A stretch of 64,000 bases of DNA from Gammaproteobacteria bacterium HGW-Gammaproteobacteria-13 (lineage in GTDB: Bacteria; Pseudomonadota; Gammaproteobacteria; Pseudomonadales; Pseudomonadaceae), in assembly GCA_002840155.1 (NCBI GenBank), contig PGZH01000003.1, positions 62,001-126,000 of the forward strand, given 5' to 3'. The position numbers and the translations under genes are program-made. Shown in pieces: positions 36,768 to 46,956 of the stretch (position 1 is the stretch's first letter; each line of letters begins with the position of its first letter). A model generated the notes under the pieces. The model worked only from the letters and a program-made list of their open reading frames with translations, did not search any database and had not been told where the DNA came from.

Positions 36768-38216
36768 ATGATCAAAACCCTACGCCAACTGGCCATCGCC
36801 GGCCTGCTGCTGCCTGTTTGCCTGCCGCTGGCGGCCGCCACGAGCGGTATTTCCAACAAGGTTCAGCAATCGCTGAAAGCCAACAAGATCAGCAGCCAGT
36901 CGCTGTCCGTGGCCACCGTGCCGCTCAACGGTCCTGGCAACAGCAATTTCTTCAATGCCGATATTTCCGTAAATCCAGCCTCCACCATGAAGCTGGTCAC
37001 CACCTATGCAGCGCTTGAGCTGCTCGGTCCAACCCACCAGTGGAAAACCGAATTCTTCACCGACGGCCAACTGAAGAACGGCGTGCTCAACGGCAACCTC
37101 TACCTCAAGGGCGGCGGCGACCCCAAGCTGAACATGGAAAAGCTCTGGCTGATGATGCGCGACCTGCGCGCCAACGGCGTGCTGCAGGTGACGGGCGACC
37201 TGGTGCTCGACCGCAGCCACTTCGTGCAGCCGCAGCTACCAAGCTTCAATGACGACGGCGGCGACGCCAACAAGCCGTTCCTGGTGGCCCCAGACTCGCT
37301 GCTGGTCAACCTCAAGGCGCTGCGTTTTATCGCCCGTACCGAGGGCGGCAAGGTGTATATCGCCGCCGAGCCGCCGATTGCCAATATCCGTATCGACAAC
37401 CGCGTCAAAGCCCTGCCTGCAGCCAAATGCCCAGGCTGGCCGGATGTACGCTACAACCCGGTGACCGAATTCGACGGCACCACGGTGATTGTCAGCGGCC
37501 AACTGGCCGAAGGCTGCAGCTCGCAGACCTACCTGTCGCTGCTCGACCACCCGAGCTACGCCGCCGGCGCCATCCGCGCCATCTGGCAGGAACTGGGCGG
37601 CAGCATCATGGGCAAGGACCGCCTCGCCCCGGTGCCGGAGAAAGCCCGCCTGCTGGCCCGCGCCTACTCGCCGGACCTGACCGAGATCATCCGCGACATC
37701 AACAAATACAGTAACAACACCATGGCCCGGCAGCTGTTCCTCAGCCTCGGCGCGCAGTTTCGCAACTCCGCCGATCAGGACGACAGCAAGGCCGCACAGC
37801 GGGTAATCCGCAGCTGGCTGGCGCGTAAAGGCATCACCGCGCCGCACCTGGTGATGGAAAACGGCTCCGGGTTGTCACGCGCCGAGCGAGTCAGCGCGCG
37901 GGAAATGGCCACCCTGCTGCAGGCCGCCTGGAAGAGCCCTTATGCGGCCGAATTTATGGCCTCGCTGCCGCTGGTGGCGATGGACGGCACCATGCGCAAA
38001 CGCCTGCACCGCACCCCGCTGGTGGGCGAGGCGCGAATCAAGACTGGTACGTTGAACAACGTGCGTGCCATCGCCGGTTTTAGCCGCGACAGCAATGGCA
38101 ATAGCTGGGCCGTGGTGGCCATTCTCAACGACCCACGCCCGTGGGGCGCCTCGTCGATTCTCGATCAGGTACTGATCGATCTGTACAAGCAGCCCAAGCT
38201 CAGCGCCCAGCGCTAA
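36768..38216 (+). CDS. dacB: D-alanyl-D-alanine carboxypeptidase/endopeptidase DacB (PBP4 type)
   Basis: A 482-residue periplasmic low-molecular-weight penicillin-binding protein that trims or cleaves peptidoglycan cross-links. A signal peptide (ending LPLAAA) is followed by the SxxK box Ser72-x-x-Lys75 (NPASTMKLV), the inserted domain typical of class C PBPs, the SxN box in KYSNNTMAR and the KTG box in ARIKTGTLNNV. GGAGG lies about ten bases before the ATG. Single gene. Confidence 0.94.
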   Translation: MIKTLRQLAIAGLLLPVCLPLAAATSGISNKVQQSLKANKISSQSLSVATVPLNGPGNSNFFNADISVNPASTMKLVTTYAALELLGPTHQWKTEFFTDGQLKNGVLNGNLYLKGGGDPKLNMEKLWLMMRDLRANGVLQVTGDLVLDRSHFVQPQLPSFNDDGGDANKPFLVAPDSLLVNLKALRFIARTEGGKVYIAAEPPIANIRIDNRVKALPAAKCPGWPDVRYNPVTEFDGTTVIVSGQLAEGCSSQTYLSLLDHPSYAAGAIRAIWQELGGSIMGKDRLAPVPEKARLLARAYSPDLTEIIRDINKYSNNTMARQLFLSLGAQFRNSADQDDSKAAQRVIRSWLARKGITAPHLVMENGSGLSRAERVSAREMATLLQAAWKSPYAAEFMASLPLVAMDGTMRKRLHRTPLVGEARIKTGTLNNVRAIAGFSRDSNGNSWAVVAILNDPRPWGASSILDQVLIDLYKQPKLSAQR

Positions 38217-38230
38217 GCCCTCGCTCAACC

Positions 38231-38250
38231 CCGCGCCTTCCCGGGCGCGG
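38231..38250. terminator. Hairpin between convergent dacB and marR-type genes
   Basis: CCGCGCC (38231-38237) pairs with GGCGCGG (38244-38250). No T-run; the gap between the convergent stops is only 39 bases. Confidence 0.45.
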
Positions 38251-38255
38251 CGGCT

Positions 38256-38729
38256 CTACTCCATCTCTCCACACAGCTGCGCCGCGCGTAACAACGCGGC
38301 GGTCAGGCTGTGGCGCTCCCACTCCTGCAGCCCGGCAAAACGCTCGACAAACTCCGGCGGCAGCAGGCTCGGCGCCTGTTGCAGCAGGGTGCGGCCCTGC
38401 TCGCTAAGCAGCAGCCACTGGCGGCGCCGGTCCTGATCGTCGCGCTGGCGTTGCAGCAGGCCGCGCTCCTCCAGCCGATCAAGCATGCCGGACAAGGTCG
38501 CAGCCGTGAGGCTGACCCGACCACTCAAGTCACTGGCCGTCAGCCGTGTCTCCCCCGCCAGCACCTGCAGAATCAGCAGCTGCATCGGCGTCAGCCCACC
38601 AAAGCGGCCGAGGCGTTTGGCATGCACTTCACCGGCCTGCTGCAAACGCCGCAACGCCTGAAACAGCGGCAGTTCGAAGGCCGAAACAGATGACAAATCT
38701 ATTTCAGTAGAAACCTTTTTATCAGCCAT
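38256..38729 (-). CDS. MarR family transcriptional regulator
   Basis: A 157-residue winged-helix regulator: an N-terminal helical dimerisation part, then LTASDLSGRVSLTAATLSGMLDRLEERGLLQR (helix-turn-helix, about residues 65-95) and the wing DDQDRRRQWLLLSEQG. It is divergent from the NAGGN operon with 111 bases between starts; in P. aeruginosa (PA3458, from memory) a MarR-type gene sits in the same place. It is thus a candidate regulator of osmoprotectant synthesis, but the ligand and effect are unknown. Confidence 0.9.
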   Translation of the reverse strand: MADKKVSTEIDLSSVSAFELPLFQALRRLQQAGEVHAKRLGRFGGLTPMQLLILQVLAGETRLTASDLSGRVSLTAATLSGMLDRLEERGLLQRQRDDQDRRRQWLLLSEQGRTLLQQAPSLLPPEFVERFAGLQEWERHSLTAALLRAAQLCGEME

Positions 38730-38840
38730 ATACGCCTTTTAATTCGATATAAAACTTTGACATGAAATCATTATTTTGTTTTGGTGTAAAAGGTTCGGCA
38801 GCCCCGAATCACTCCCCAACGGCAATACCGGTAAGGAATT
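38730..38840. promoter_or_regulatory. Divergent promoter region, MarR-type gene and NAGGN operon
   Basis: An AT-rich patch (38735-38790, including GATATAAAAC and ATCATTATTTTG) sits between the divergent starts and is the likely site of both promoters and of regulator binding. No perfect dyad is visible. AAGGA lies just before the asnO ATG. Confidence 0.45.
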
Positions 38841-40610
38841 ATGTGCGCAATCGCTGGAGAATTACGTTTTGATCAACGACCGGCCGACCTGGCTGCAGTC
38901 GAGCGAATCACCCACCACATGGCCGCCCGCGGCCCCGATGCCCACGGCTTCTTCAGCCAGGGCCCGCTAGCCCTCGGCCACCGCCGCCTGAAAATCATGG
39001 ACCTGGCCGAAGCCTCCGGCCAGCCGATGATCGACAGCGAGCTGGGCCTGACGATGGTATTCAACGGTGCCATCTACAACTACCCGGAACTGCGCGAAGA
39101 GCTGAAGGCCCTCGGCTATCGCTTCTTCTCCGCCGGCGACACTGAAGTACTGCTCAAGGGCTACCACGCCTGGGGCACCGACCTGCTGCCCAAGCTCAAT
39201 GGCATGTTCGCCTTCGCCATCTGGGAACGTGACAGCCAACAACTGTTCATCGCTCGCGACCGCCTCGGCGTCAAGCCGCTGTACTTGTCACGCACGGGTG
39301 AACGCCTGCGCTTTGCATCCAGCTTGCCGGCGCTGCTGGCTGGCGGTGATATCGGCAAAACCCTCGATCCCGTCGCTCTCAACCACTACCTGAACTTCCA
39401 CGCCGTGGTGCCCGCGCCGCGTACCCTGCTGGCCGGCGTGGAGAAACTGCCGCCAGCCAGCTGGATGCGCATCGACGCCCAGGGCAACTGTGAACAGCAG
39501 ACCTGGTGGAACCTGACCTTCGGCCCGCAGCGCGATGAAATCGCCTTCGGCCTGGAGGAATGGCAAGAACGCGTGCTCGACGGCATGCGCGAGGCGGTAG
39601 CGATCCGTCAGCGCGCCGCCGTGGACGTTGGCGTGCTGCTTTCCGGCGGCGTCGACTCAAGCATGCTGGTCGGTCTGTTGCGTGAAGCCGGGGTGGACAA
39701 CCTGTCGACCTTCTCCATCGGCTTTCAGGATGCCGGCGGCGAACGCGGCGACGAGTTCCAGTATTCCGACCTGATCGCCGAGCACTTCGCCACCCGCCAC
39801 CATCAGCTGCGTATTGGCGAGCACGAGATTCTCGAGCAGTTGCCGGCGGCATTCCGAGCCATGAGCGAGCCGATGGTCAGCCACGACTGCATCGCCTTCT
39901 ACCTGCTGTCACGCGAGGTGGCCAAGCACTGCAAGGTGGTGCAGAGCGGCCAGGGCGCCGATGAGCTGTTCGCCGGCTACCACTGGTACCCGCAGGTGGA
40001 CGCCGCCGAGGATGCCTTCGGTGCTTACCGCGCGGCGTTCTTCGACCGTGACTACGACGAATACGCCGCCTGCGTGCAGCCTGAGTGGTTGACCGGCGAC
40101 ATGGCCGGCGACTTCGTCCGTGAGCATTTCGCCCAGCCCGGCGCCGTGGCCGCCGTGGACAAGGCGCTGCGCCTGGACAGCACCGTGATGCTGGTCGATG
40201 ACCCGGTCAAACGGGTCGACAACATGACCATGGCCTGGGGCCTGGAGGCGCGCACGCCGTTCCTCGACTATCGCCTGGCCGAGCTTTCAGCGCGTATTCC
40301 AGGGCGCTTCAAGCTGCCCGATGGCGGCAAGCATGTACTCAAGGAAGCCGCGCGCCAGGTCATTCCCAGCGCGGTGATCGACCGGCCCAAGGGCTATTTT
40401 CCGGTGCCTGGTCTTAAGCACTTGGAAGGCGCCACCCTCGGCTGGGTACGTGACCTGTTGCTTGACCCCAGCCAGGATCGCGGCCTGTTCAACCCGGCCA
40501 TGCTGGATCGTTTGCTGAGTGACCCGCACGGTCAGCTAACCCCTCTGCGCGGCTCCAAGCTGTGGCAGTTGGCGGCGCTGAATCTCTGGTTGAACGAACA
40601 CGGTCTGTAG
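38841..40610 (+). CDS. asnO: N-acetylglutaminylglutamine amidotransferase AsnO (NAGGN synthesis)
   Basis: A 589-residue asparagine-synthetase-B-like enzyme. The N-terminal class II glutaminase domain starts with the nucleophile Cys2 (MCAIAGELRF) and has HHMAARGPDAHGF and VFNGAIYNY; the synthetase domain has the ATP PP-loop SGGVDSS at 268-274 and GQGADELFAGYHWY. In the NAGGN pathway this protein amidates the dipeptide N-acetylglutaminylglutamine to give the osmoprotectant. The next two genes (ngg and the M42 peptidase) complete the known operon, first described in Sinorhizobium meliloti and P. aeruginosa. Assignment depends on that context, since the domain alone is shared with other AsnB paralogues. 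Confidence 0.92.
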   Translation: MCAIAGELRFDQRPADLAAVERITHHMAARGPDAHGFFSQGPLALGHRRLKIMDLAEASGQPMIDSELGLTMVFNGAIYNYPELREELKALGYRFFSAGDTEVLLKGYHAWGTDLLPKLNGMFAFAIWERDSQQLFIARDRLGVKPLYLSRTGERLRFASSLPALLAGGDIGKTLDPVALNHYLNFHAVVPAPRTLLAGVEKLPPASWMRIDAQGNCEQQTWWNLTFGPQRDEIAFGLEEWQERVLDGMREAVAIRQRAAVDVGVLLSGGVDSSMLVGLLREAGVDNLSTFSIGFQDAGGERGDEFQYSDLIAEHFATRHHQLRIGEHEILEQLPAAFRAMSEPMVSHDCIAFYLLSREVAKHCKVVQSGQGADELFAGYHWYPQVDAAEDAFGAYRAAFFDRDYDEYAACVQPEWLTGDMAGDFVREHFAQPGAVAAVDKALRLDSTVMLVDDPVKRVDNMTMAWGLEARTPFLDYRLAELSARIPGRFKLPDGGKHVLKEAARQVIPSAVIDRPKGYFPVPGLKHLEGATLGWVRDLLLDPSQDRGLFNPAMLDRLLSDPHGQLTPLRGSKLWQLAALNLWLNEHGL

Positions 40611-40627
40611 ACCTCGGCAACACCGCC

Positions 40628-40648
40628 GTAGCCCGGATGCAATCCGGG
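40628..40648. repeat. Single-copy GTAGCCCGGATG repeat arm
   Basis: One 21-base arm identical in sequence to the right arm of the palindrome at 14172-14192 (reverse complement), lying between asnO and ngg. No partner arm is near, so this copy is degenerate. Confidence 0.6.
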
Positions 40649-40714
40649 GGTGTTGCGGCTCAAACCCACAACCTGGCTCAGCCCAGGCCAAGCGAATGAG
40701 CAAAGGACTCCCCA

Positions 40715-42451
40715 ATGCGTGCCACTGCCTTTAATCAACGCCTGCTGCGCGGCCAAGCGCCCTCCTACGAGCGCCTGCAGGCGCGCCTGGCCGAGGATCA
40801 CACCGCCCCACCCAGCGAACCGCACGCCGTGCACTGCGGCTGGGGCCGCCTGCTACTCGGCCACACCTACCCGGATGCCGCCGCCCTGGCCAGCGACCTG
40901 CTGACCGAGCAGCCCGGCGAGCGCGATATCGCCCTGTATGTCGCCGCACCGCACCAGGTGCTGGCGCAAGCGCCGCAGCAACTGTTTCTCGACCCATCCG
41001 ACACCCTGCGCCTGTGGTTTACCGACTACCGCCCGGCACGCCGGGGCTTTCGCGGTTACCGCGTACGCCGCGCGCAGAATGCCGAGGACTGGCAGTCAAT
41101 CAATCAGCTGTATCAACTGCGCGGCATGCTGCCGATCGAACCCGGCAAGCTCACCCCACGCCACCTCGGCGGGCCGGTGTATTGGCTGGCCGAAGATGAA
41201 GACAGCGGCGCGGTGATCGGCAGCGTTATGGGCCTCAATCACCACAAGGCCTGCCAGGACCCGGAGCACGGCAGCAGCCTGTGGTGCCTGGCGGTCGACC
41301 CACGCTGCAGCCGACCCGGTGTCGGCGAGGTGCTGGTGCGCCACCTGATCGAACACTTTATGAGCCGCGGCCTGAGCTACCTGGACCTGTCCGTACTGCA
41401 TGACAACGAACAAGCCAAGGGGCTGTACGCCAAGCTGGGCTTTCGTGAGCTGCAGACCTTCAGCATCAAGCGCAAAAACGGCATCAACGAAGCACTGTTC
41501 CTCGGCCCCGGCCCACACACACCGATGAATCCTTATGCGCGGATCATCGTCGATGAAGCGCTGCGCCGCGGTATCGAAGTACAGGTCGACGATGCCGACG
41601 CCGGCTTGTTTACCTTGAGCCATGGCGGCCGGCGCATCCGCTGCCGGGAATCGCTGAGCGACCTGACCAGCGCCGTCAGCATGACCCTGTGCCAGGACAA
41701 GCGCCTGACCCATCGCGCCCTGGCCCGCGCCGGCTTGCACCTGCCGGCCCAGCGTCTGGCCGGCAGTGCCGAAGAAAACGCCGCGTTTCTCGCCGAGCAC
41801 GGCAGCCTGGTGGTCAAGCCGGTTGATGGCGAACAGGGCCAGGGCGTAGCGGTGGACCTGCGCACGCCGCTGGATGTGCAGGACGCCATCGAGCGCGCCA
41901 GCAGCTTCGACAGCCGCGTCTTGCTGGAAAGCTTTCACCCAGGCTGCGACCTGCGCATTCTGGTGATCGGCTTTGCCGTGGTCGCCGCCGCCATTCGCCG
42001 TCCGGCCGAGGTAATCGGCGATGGCCAGCACAGCATTGGCGAACTGATCGATGCGCAGAGCCGCCGCCGGCAAGCCGCCACCGAAGGCGAAAGCCGCATT
42101 CCCAAGGACGCTGAAACCCTGCGCACCCTGCATGCCGCAGGGGTCGACTACGACAGCGTGCTACCCGCCGGCCAGCGCCTGGCCGTGCGCAAAACCGCCA
42201 ACCTGCACACCGGCGGCAGCCTGGAAGACGTCACAGAGATCCTCCACCCGGTGCTGGCCGATGCCGCAGTCAAAGCCGCCCGTGCCCTGGATATCCCGGT
42301 GGTCGGCCTTGACCTGCTGGTGCCTGCGGCCGATCAACCCGACTACGTGTTTATCGAGGCCAATGAACGCGCTGGCCTGGCCAATCACCAGCCACAACCC
42401 ACCGCCGAGCGCTTTATCGACCTGCTGTTTCCGCTTAGCCAGGTGGATTGA
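40715..42451 (+). CDS. ngg: N-acetylglutaminylglutamine synthetase (GNAT plus ATP-grasp)
   Basis: A 578-residue fusion. Residues about 105-270 form a GNAT acetyltransferase (SSLWCLAVDPRCSRPGVGEV, with the acetyl-CoA loop at RPGVGE; YAKLGFRELQTF), and residues about 280-578 an ATP-grasp ligase of the RimK/cyanophycin-synthetase type (GSLVVKPVDGEQGQGVAV; VGLDLLVPAADQPDYVFIEANER). Ngg acetylates glutamine and ligates the second glutamine to make the NAGGN precursor, which AsnO then amidates. It starts 104 bases after asnO; the ATG is preceded by AAGGA at 40703-40707. Confidence 0.93.
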   Translation: MRATAFNQRLLRGQAPSYERLQARLAEDHTAPPSEPHAVHCGWGRLLLGHTYPDAAALASDLLTEQPGERDIALYVAAPHQVLAQAPQQLFLDPSDTLRLWFTDYRPARRGFRGYRVRRAQNAEDWQSINQLYQLRGMLPIEPGKLTPRHLGGPVYWLAEDEDSGAVIGSVMGLNHHKACQDPEHGSSLWCLAVDPRCSRPGVGEVLVRHLIEHFMSRGLSYLDLSVLHDNEQAKGLYAKLGFRELQTFSIKRKNGINEALFLGPGPHTPMNPYARIIVDEALRRGIEVQVDDADAGLFTLSHGGRRIRCRESLSDLTSAVSMTLCQDKRLTHRALARAGLHLPAQRLAGSAEENAAFLAEHGSLVVKPVDGEQGQGVAVDLRTPLDVQDAIERASSFDSRVLLESFHPGCDLRILVIGFAVVAAAIRRPAEVIGDGQHSIGELIDAQSRRRQAATEGESRIPKDAETLRTLHAAGVDYDSVLPAGQRLAVRKTANLHTGGSLEDVTEILHPVLADAAVKAARALDIPVVGLDLLVPAADQPDYVFIEANERAGLANHQPQPTAERFIDLLFPLSQVD

Positions 42452-42470
42452 ACCAGCGCCGCGCTGCCTG

Positions 42471-42543
42471 TTCCCGGATTGCGCCAAGGCTTATCCGGGC
42501 TACAGCGCATCGTAGCCCGGACAAGCGCAGCGCAGTCCGGGAA
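42471..42543. repeat. Compound palindrome of GTAGCCCGGA arms between ngg and the peptidase gene
   Basis: Inner arms TCCGGGCTAC (42494-42503) and GTAGCCCGGA (42512-42521) face each other across AGCGCATC; outer arms TTCCCGGA (42471-42478) and TCCGGGAA (42536-42543) pair as well. Same family as the repeats at 14143 and 40628. It may form a processing or stabilising structure inside the operon transcript. Confidence 0.75.
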
Positions 42544-42604
42544 GCAAGAACCGCATAGCTAGCCGACCAGGTGGCCATTCAGACACTTTTCGCAAGGAGA
42601 CACC

Positions 42605-43795
42605 ATGCAACAACTCCCCGAACCCGACCTCGTCTATCTGCAGAAAGTACTGCTGGAAATGCTCGCCATTCCCAGCCCCACCGGTTTTACCGACACCATC
42701 GTGCGTTACGTCGCCGAGCGCCTGGAGGAGATCGGCATCCCCTTCGAGATGACCCGCCGCGGCACCATTCGCGGCACCCTCAAAGGCAAGCAGAGCAGCC
42801 CGGACCGTGCGGTTTCGGCGCACCTGGACACTATTGGCGCGATCGTCCGCGAGCTGCAGGACAACGGCCGTCTTGGCCTGGCCGCCGTTGGCTGTTGGTC
42901 GAGCCGCTTCGCCGAAGGTAGCCGCGTCAGCGTGTTTACCGACCAGGGCGTGATTCGTGGCAGCGTGCTGCCGCTGATGGCCTCGGGGCACGCGTTCAAC
43001 ACCGCCGTGGACCAATTGCCGATCAGCTGGGATCACGTCGAACTGCGCCTGGACGCCTACTGCAGCACCCGCGCCGACTGCGAGTCGCTGGGCATCTCGG
43101 TGGGTGACTTCGTCGCCTTCGATCCGCTGCCAGAATTTACCGAGAGCGGCCATATCAGCGCCCGCCATCTGGATGACAAGGCCGGCGTCGCCGCCCTGCT
43201 CACCGCCCTCAAGGCCATCCAGGAAAGCGGCCTGGAACCGGAAATCGACTGCCACCCGCTGTTTACCATCACCGAGGAAGTCGGCTCGGGCGCGGCCGCG
43301 GCCCTGCCCTGGGATGTCAGCGAATTTGTCGGCATCGATATCGCCCCGGTTGCGCCGGGCCAGCAATCGAGCGAACACACCGTCAGCGTGGCCATGCAGG
43401 ACTCCGGCGGGCCTTACGACTATCACTTGTCGCGCCAACTGCTGCGCCTGGCCAGCGAGAATGAAATCCCGGTGCGCCGCGACCTGTTTCGCTACTACCA
43501 CAGCGATGCACAGTCGGCAGTCACCGCCGGCCACGACATCCGCACCGCCCTGCTGGCCTTCGGCTGCGATGCCACCCACGGCTATGAACGCACGCATATC
43601 GACAGCCTCAAAGCACTTAGCCGCCTGCTCGCCGCCTACCTGCTCAGCCCACCGGTATTTGCCAGTGACGCCCAGCCGGCGCAGGGCTCGCTAGAGCGCT
43701 TCAGCCATCAACTGGAACACGATGCGCAGATGGAAAGTGATACCCGTGTGCCCACTGTCGACAGCCTGTTACGCCCCCGCGATCAGGACGCTTGA
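42605..43795 (+). CDS. NAGGN-system M42 family peptidase
   Basis: A 396-residue metallopeptidase of clan MH (M42 aminopeptidase type). Metal-binding and catalytic motifs: VSAHLDTIGAIV with the first His-x-Asp, SARHLDDKAGVAALLTAL with the bridging Asp, FTITEEVGSGAA with the catalytic Glu pair, GIDIAPVAPG and DATHGYERTHID near the end. It is the third gene of the NAGGN operon, where it is conserved; it probably degrades or remodels the dipeptide when osmotic stress ends, but this is inferred from context. CAAGGAG is about seven bases before the ATG. Confidence 0.9.
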   Translation: MQQLPEPDLVYLQKVLLEMLAIPSPTGFTDTIVRYVAERLEEIGIPFEMTRRGTIRGTLKGKQSSPDRAVSAHLDTIGAIVRELQDNGRLGLAAVGCWSSRFAEGSRVSVFTDQGVIRGSVLPLMASGHAFNTAVDQLPISWDHVELRLDAYCSTRADCESLGISVGDFVAFDPLPEFTESGHISARHLDDKAGVAALLTALKAIQESGLEPEIDCHPLFTITEEVGSGAAAALPWDVSEFVGIDIAPVAPGQQSSEHTVSVAMQDSGGPYDYHLSRQLLRLASENEIPVRRDLFRYYHSDAQSAVTAGHDIRTALLAFGCDATHGYERTHIDSLKALSRLLAAYLLSPPVFASDAQPAQGSLERFSHQLEHDAQMESDTRVPTVDSLLRPRDQDA

Positions 43796-43875
43796 AGGGC
43801 TGCGCGCATCCGGGCAAAGTGACGGCATGACGCGGGGCCGGATCAGGCCTCAAATAATAATATTGAGGTCGGTGA

Positions 43876-46629
43876 ATGCCTCGGATATGGCTGGCGGTGG
43901 TGCTGTTCTGGCTGTGCGGATCGGCGTGGGCGCTGCAGCCTGCAACACTGGACAACGCCGACCTGCGCCTGTCACTCGGCCCGTCCATGGCCTACCTGGA
44001 AGACCCGCAGGGTGACCTGAGCATTGAGCAGGTCGGCGCCCTGAGCGATGAGCGCTTTACCCCAGTGAAGGGCGAGCACGCCAACCTCGGCAAGAATGAT
44101 TCGGTCTGGTGGTTCAAGGTACGCCTGAACAACAGCCTGGCGCAGAACCTGGCCGGCTATTTGGAGGTCAACTACCCGCTGCTCGACCACCTGCAGGTGT
44201 TTCTGGCCGGCGCCGATGGCCAGTGGCAGATGCAGGAAAGCGGCGACCGCTATGCCTTCTCCCAGCGCCCGGTGCAGGTGCGCAACTTCTGGTTTCCACT
44301 TGAACTGACACCCGGCGAAAGCACCCTGCTGGTGCGGGTCGAGACTACCAGCACGATCTTTATGCCGCTGTTCTTCAGCACCTATCAAGCCAGTGCCGCC
44401 GCCCAGGAAAACCTTATGGGCTTCAACGGCGCTTTCTACGGCGTGCTGTTTGCGATGTTCTGCTACAACCTGTTCCTATTTATCTCGCTGCGCGAATCTG
44501 CCTACCTCTGGTACCTGGCCTACAACCTCAACGTCGGTCTGCTGGCCGCCTGCTTCGATGGCATGCTGTTCAAGCTGCTGCCCGAGCATGTGGCATTCCA
44601 GTCGGTGAGCATCTACATCCTGATGTACCTGCACTGCCTGACGGCCATCCAGTTCAGCCGCCACTTCCTGCATGCGCCGCAGTACTTCCCACGCTTGGAC
44701 ACTGGCCTACGCCTATTGATGCTGGCCTGTGCCGGCTGCCTGCTGTCGGTGCCGCTGATCGGCTTCGCGGCCTGGAATATTCTGGCCAGCGTCACCGTCT
44801 CGCTGGTTTCACTGATCCTGCTTCTCACCGGCCTCTATGTGTGGCGGCGCGGCGTACGTTACGGCTCCTATTACACCCTGGCTTGGGCCATTCTGCTGTT
44901 CGCCTTTATCCAGGCCACCACCGGCTCGTTGGGCCTGGAAGTGCTGGGTGTGTTCGGCGCCACGGTGGTGAAGATCGGCGTGACCATCGAACTGATCACC
45001 CTGTCGATTGGCCTGGCCGACCGCATCAACCTGCTCAAGGAAGAAGGCTTCCAGTCGCGCCGCGCCGCCGAGCAGGCAGAAATCGAGAACCAGGCCAAGA
45101 GCCGCTTTCTGGCCAAGATGAGTCACGAAATCCGCACCCCACTCAACGGCGTGCTGGGCATGCTGCAGCTGCTCAAGGAAACCCCGCTGGACCGCAGCCA
45201 GCGCTTCTACGTCGACACCATTTCCAGCTCCGGCAGTTCGCTGATGGCGGTGATCAACGACATCCTCGACTACGCCCGTATCGAATCCGGCAAGCTCAGC
45301 CTGGAACATATCGAGTTCGATCTGGAAGAGCTGATTTCCGACACCCTCAGCCTGTTCACCGGCCAGGCCCTGGACAAGCGCCTGCGCCTCTACGTCAGCC
45401 TGGAAAATGGCGTGCCGCGCCGCGCCCAGGGCGACCCGACGCGGCTCAAGCAGGTGCTGATGAACCTGCTCAGCAATGCCCTGAAATTCACCGCCGAAGG
45501 CCACGTGGCGCTGAACGTCTGCCGACGCAATGACTCGCAGGGCAAACCGCACCTGGTGTTCGCCATCAGCGACAGCGGTATCGGCATCAGTGACAAGGCC
45601 CTGACCCAGCTGTTTGAATCCTTCGCCCAAGGCGACTCCAGCACCACCCGTCGTTACGGCGGCAGCGGTCTGGGCCTGGCGATCAGCAAGGAGCTGGTGG
45701 AAATGATGGGCGGGCGTATTGAAGTGCAGAGCACCCCTGGCCAGGGCACACGCTTCGCCTTTGATATTCCGCAAGGGGATGACGCTCTGCCCGTCGACCC
45801 GCTGCACGAACTGCTCAAGGGCCGCACCGCGCTGCTCACCTCCCTCGATGGCCTCGGCCTTGATGCCCTGAGCCGCTTACTCGGCCGCTGGGGTATGCGC
45901 ACCGAACGCTGCCAGAACCCGGAAACCCTGCTCGGTTATTTGGAAGATTTCGCCGCCCCGCCGCTGCTGGTGCTGATGGCGCCATGGCCGGGCAGCATTC
46001 AGCACTGGTTGGACTCACTGCGCCCGCTGCTGCAGCCAGGGCAACGCGTGCTGTTGCTCTGCGCGCCAGAGCAATGCCAGCAACTGCCCAGCTCTGGCGG
46101 CCTGCGCCTGCTCGGCCTGCCGCAACCGCTGGCAATCAATGCCCTGCGCAGTGCGCTGTTGGAACTCTACGAGGAACCGCGCGCGGCGGAAATCAAACCG
46201 CTGCCAAAAACCTACCACGACACCGGCAGCACGCCGTGCATCCTGGTGGCCGAAGACAACCCGGTGAATCAGCTGGTGGTGCAGGGCTTTCTGAAAAAGC
46301 GCGGCTACAACGTGCGTCTGGTGACCAACGGCCTGGCCGCCCTCAATGAATACCAGCGCGACCCGAGCGCCACGCAACTGATCCTGATGGACTGCGAAAT
46401 GCCGGAGATGGACGGCTTCGAAGCCACCCGACAGATCCGCCGCCTGGAACGTCAACACAACCTGCCGGCTGTGCCGATCATTGCCCTGACCGCGCATATT
46501 CTCGATGAGCACCGCCAGCACGGGGTCGAATCCGGGATGAATGACTTCCTCGGCAAACCGCTGGACAGCGCCAAGCTGTACAGCACCCTGGAAATCTACC
46601 TGCAGCCTGCGGAACCGCCCGCCCAGTGA
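43876..46629 (+). CDS. Hybrid sensor histidine kinase with 7TMR-DISM sensor
   Basis: A 917-residue inner-membrane hybrid kinase. After a signal peptide (ending AWA) come a periplasmic DISMED2-type beta domain (to about residue 165; WWFKVRLNN), seven membrane segments (about 178-375), a short coil, and the kinase: phospho-acceptor His417 in [16 protein letters not shown] box LLSNALKF, G boxes DSGIGIS and [13 protein letters not shown]. An inactive-looking receiver-like stretch (about 650-765) precedes a true receiver with Asp839 in [18 protein letters not shown]. It follows the NAGGN genes by 80 bases and, from memory, the same neighbour is present in P. aeruginosa (PA3462), so it may sense osmotic or envelope stress. 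Confidence 0.92.
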   Translation: MPRIWLAVVLFWLCGSAWALQPATLDNADLRLSLGPSMAYLEDPQGDLSIEQVGALSDERFTPVKGEHANLGKNDSVWWFKVRLNNSLAQNLAGYLEVNYPLLDHLQVFLAGADGQWQMQESGDRYAFSQRPVQVRNFWFPLELTPGESTLLVRVETTSTIFMPLFFSTYQASAAAQENLMGFNGAFYGVLFAMFCYNLFLFISLRESAYLWYLAYNLNVGLLAACFDGMLFKLLPEHVAFQSVSIYILMYLHCLTAIQFSRHFLHAPQYFPRLDTGLRLLMLACAGCLLSVPLIGFAAWNILASVTVSLVSLILLLTGLYVWRRGVRYGSYYTLAWAILLFAFIQATTGSLGLEVLGVFGATVVKIGVTIELITLSIGLADRINLLKEEGFQSRRAAEQAEIENQAKSRFLAKMSHEIRTPLNGVLGMLQLLKETPLDRSQRFYVDTISSSGSSLMAVINDILDYARIESGKLSLEHIEFDLEELISDTLSLFTGQALDKRLRLYVSLENGVPRRAQGDPTRLKQVLMNLLSNALKFTAEGHVALNVCRRNDSQGKPHLVFAISDSGIGISDKALTQLFESFAQGDSSTTRRYGGSGLGLAISKELVEMMGGRIEVQSTPGQGTRFAFDIPQGDDALPVDPLHELLKGRTALLTSLDGLGLDALSRLLGRWGMRTERCQNPETLLGYLEDFAAPPLLVLMAPWPGSIQHWLDSLRPLLQPGQRVLLLCAPEQCQQLPSSGGLRLLGLPQPLAINALRSALLELYEEPRAAEIKPLPKTYHDTGSTPCILVAEDNPVNQLVVQGFLKKRGYNVRLVTNGLAALNEYQRDPSATQLILMDCEMPEMDGFEATRQIRRLERQHNLPAVPIIALTAHILDEHRQHGVESGMNDFLGKPLDSAKLYSTLEIYLQPAEPPAQ

Positions 46630-46692
46630 AGCAGGCATGGTCAGTCAGGGCCGTGCGCGTTAGCATCCGCGCTGCGCTCTGGAGGCCTTACC

Positions 46693-46932
46693 GTGCTGAT
46701 TCCTTACCACCTGCTCGAAGCTGACACCCTGACCCGCCTGATCGAAGATTTCGTCACCCGCGACGGCACCGACAACGGCGACGAAACCCCACTGGATACG
46801 CGTATTGAACGGGTACGCCACGCGCTGAGCAAAGGCCAGGCGGTGATTGTGTTTGATGCGGAGAGCCAGCAATGCCAGCTGGCACTGAAACGCGATGTGC
46901 CGAAAGAGTGGTTGGATGCGCTTGAGGAATAA
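46693..46932 (+). CDS. yheU: YheU family (UPF0270) protein
   Basis: A 79-residue protein matching YheU: it begins MLIPYHLLEADTLTRLIEDF and has FVTRDGTDNGDETPLDTRIE, ALSKGQAVIVFDAESQQC. Function unknown. The start is a GTG with GGAGG seven bases upstream. It lies 63 bases after the hybrid kinase gene on the same strand, as in P. aeruginosa (PA3463, from memory). Confidence 0.9.
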   Translation: MLIPYHLLEADTLTRLIEDFVTRDGTDNGDETPLDTRIERVRHALSKGQAVIVFDAESQQCQLALKRDVPKEWLDALEE

Positions 46933-46956
46933 ACGCCGCAGGGTAACCTCATCCTC

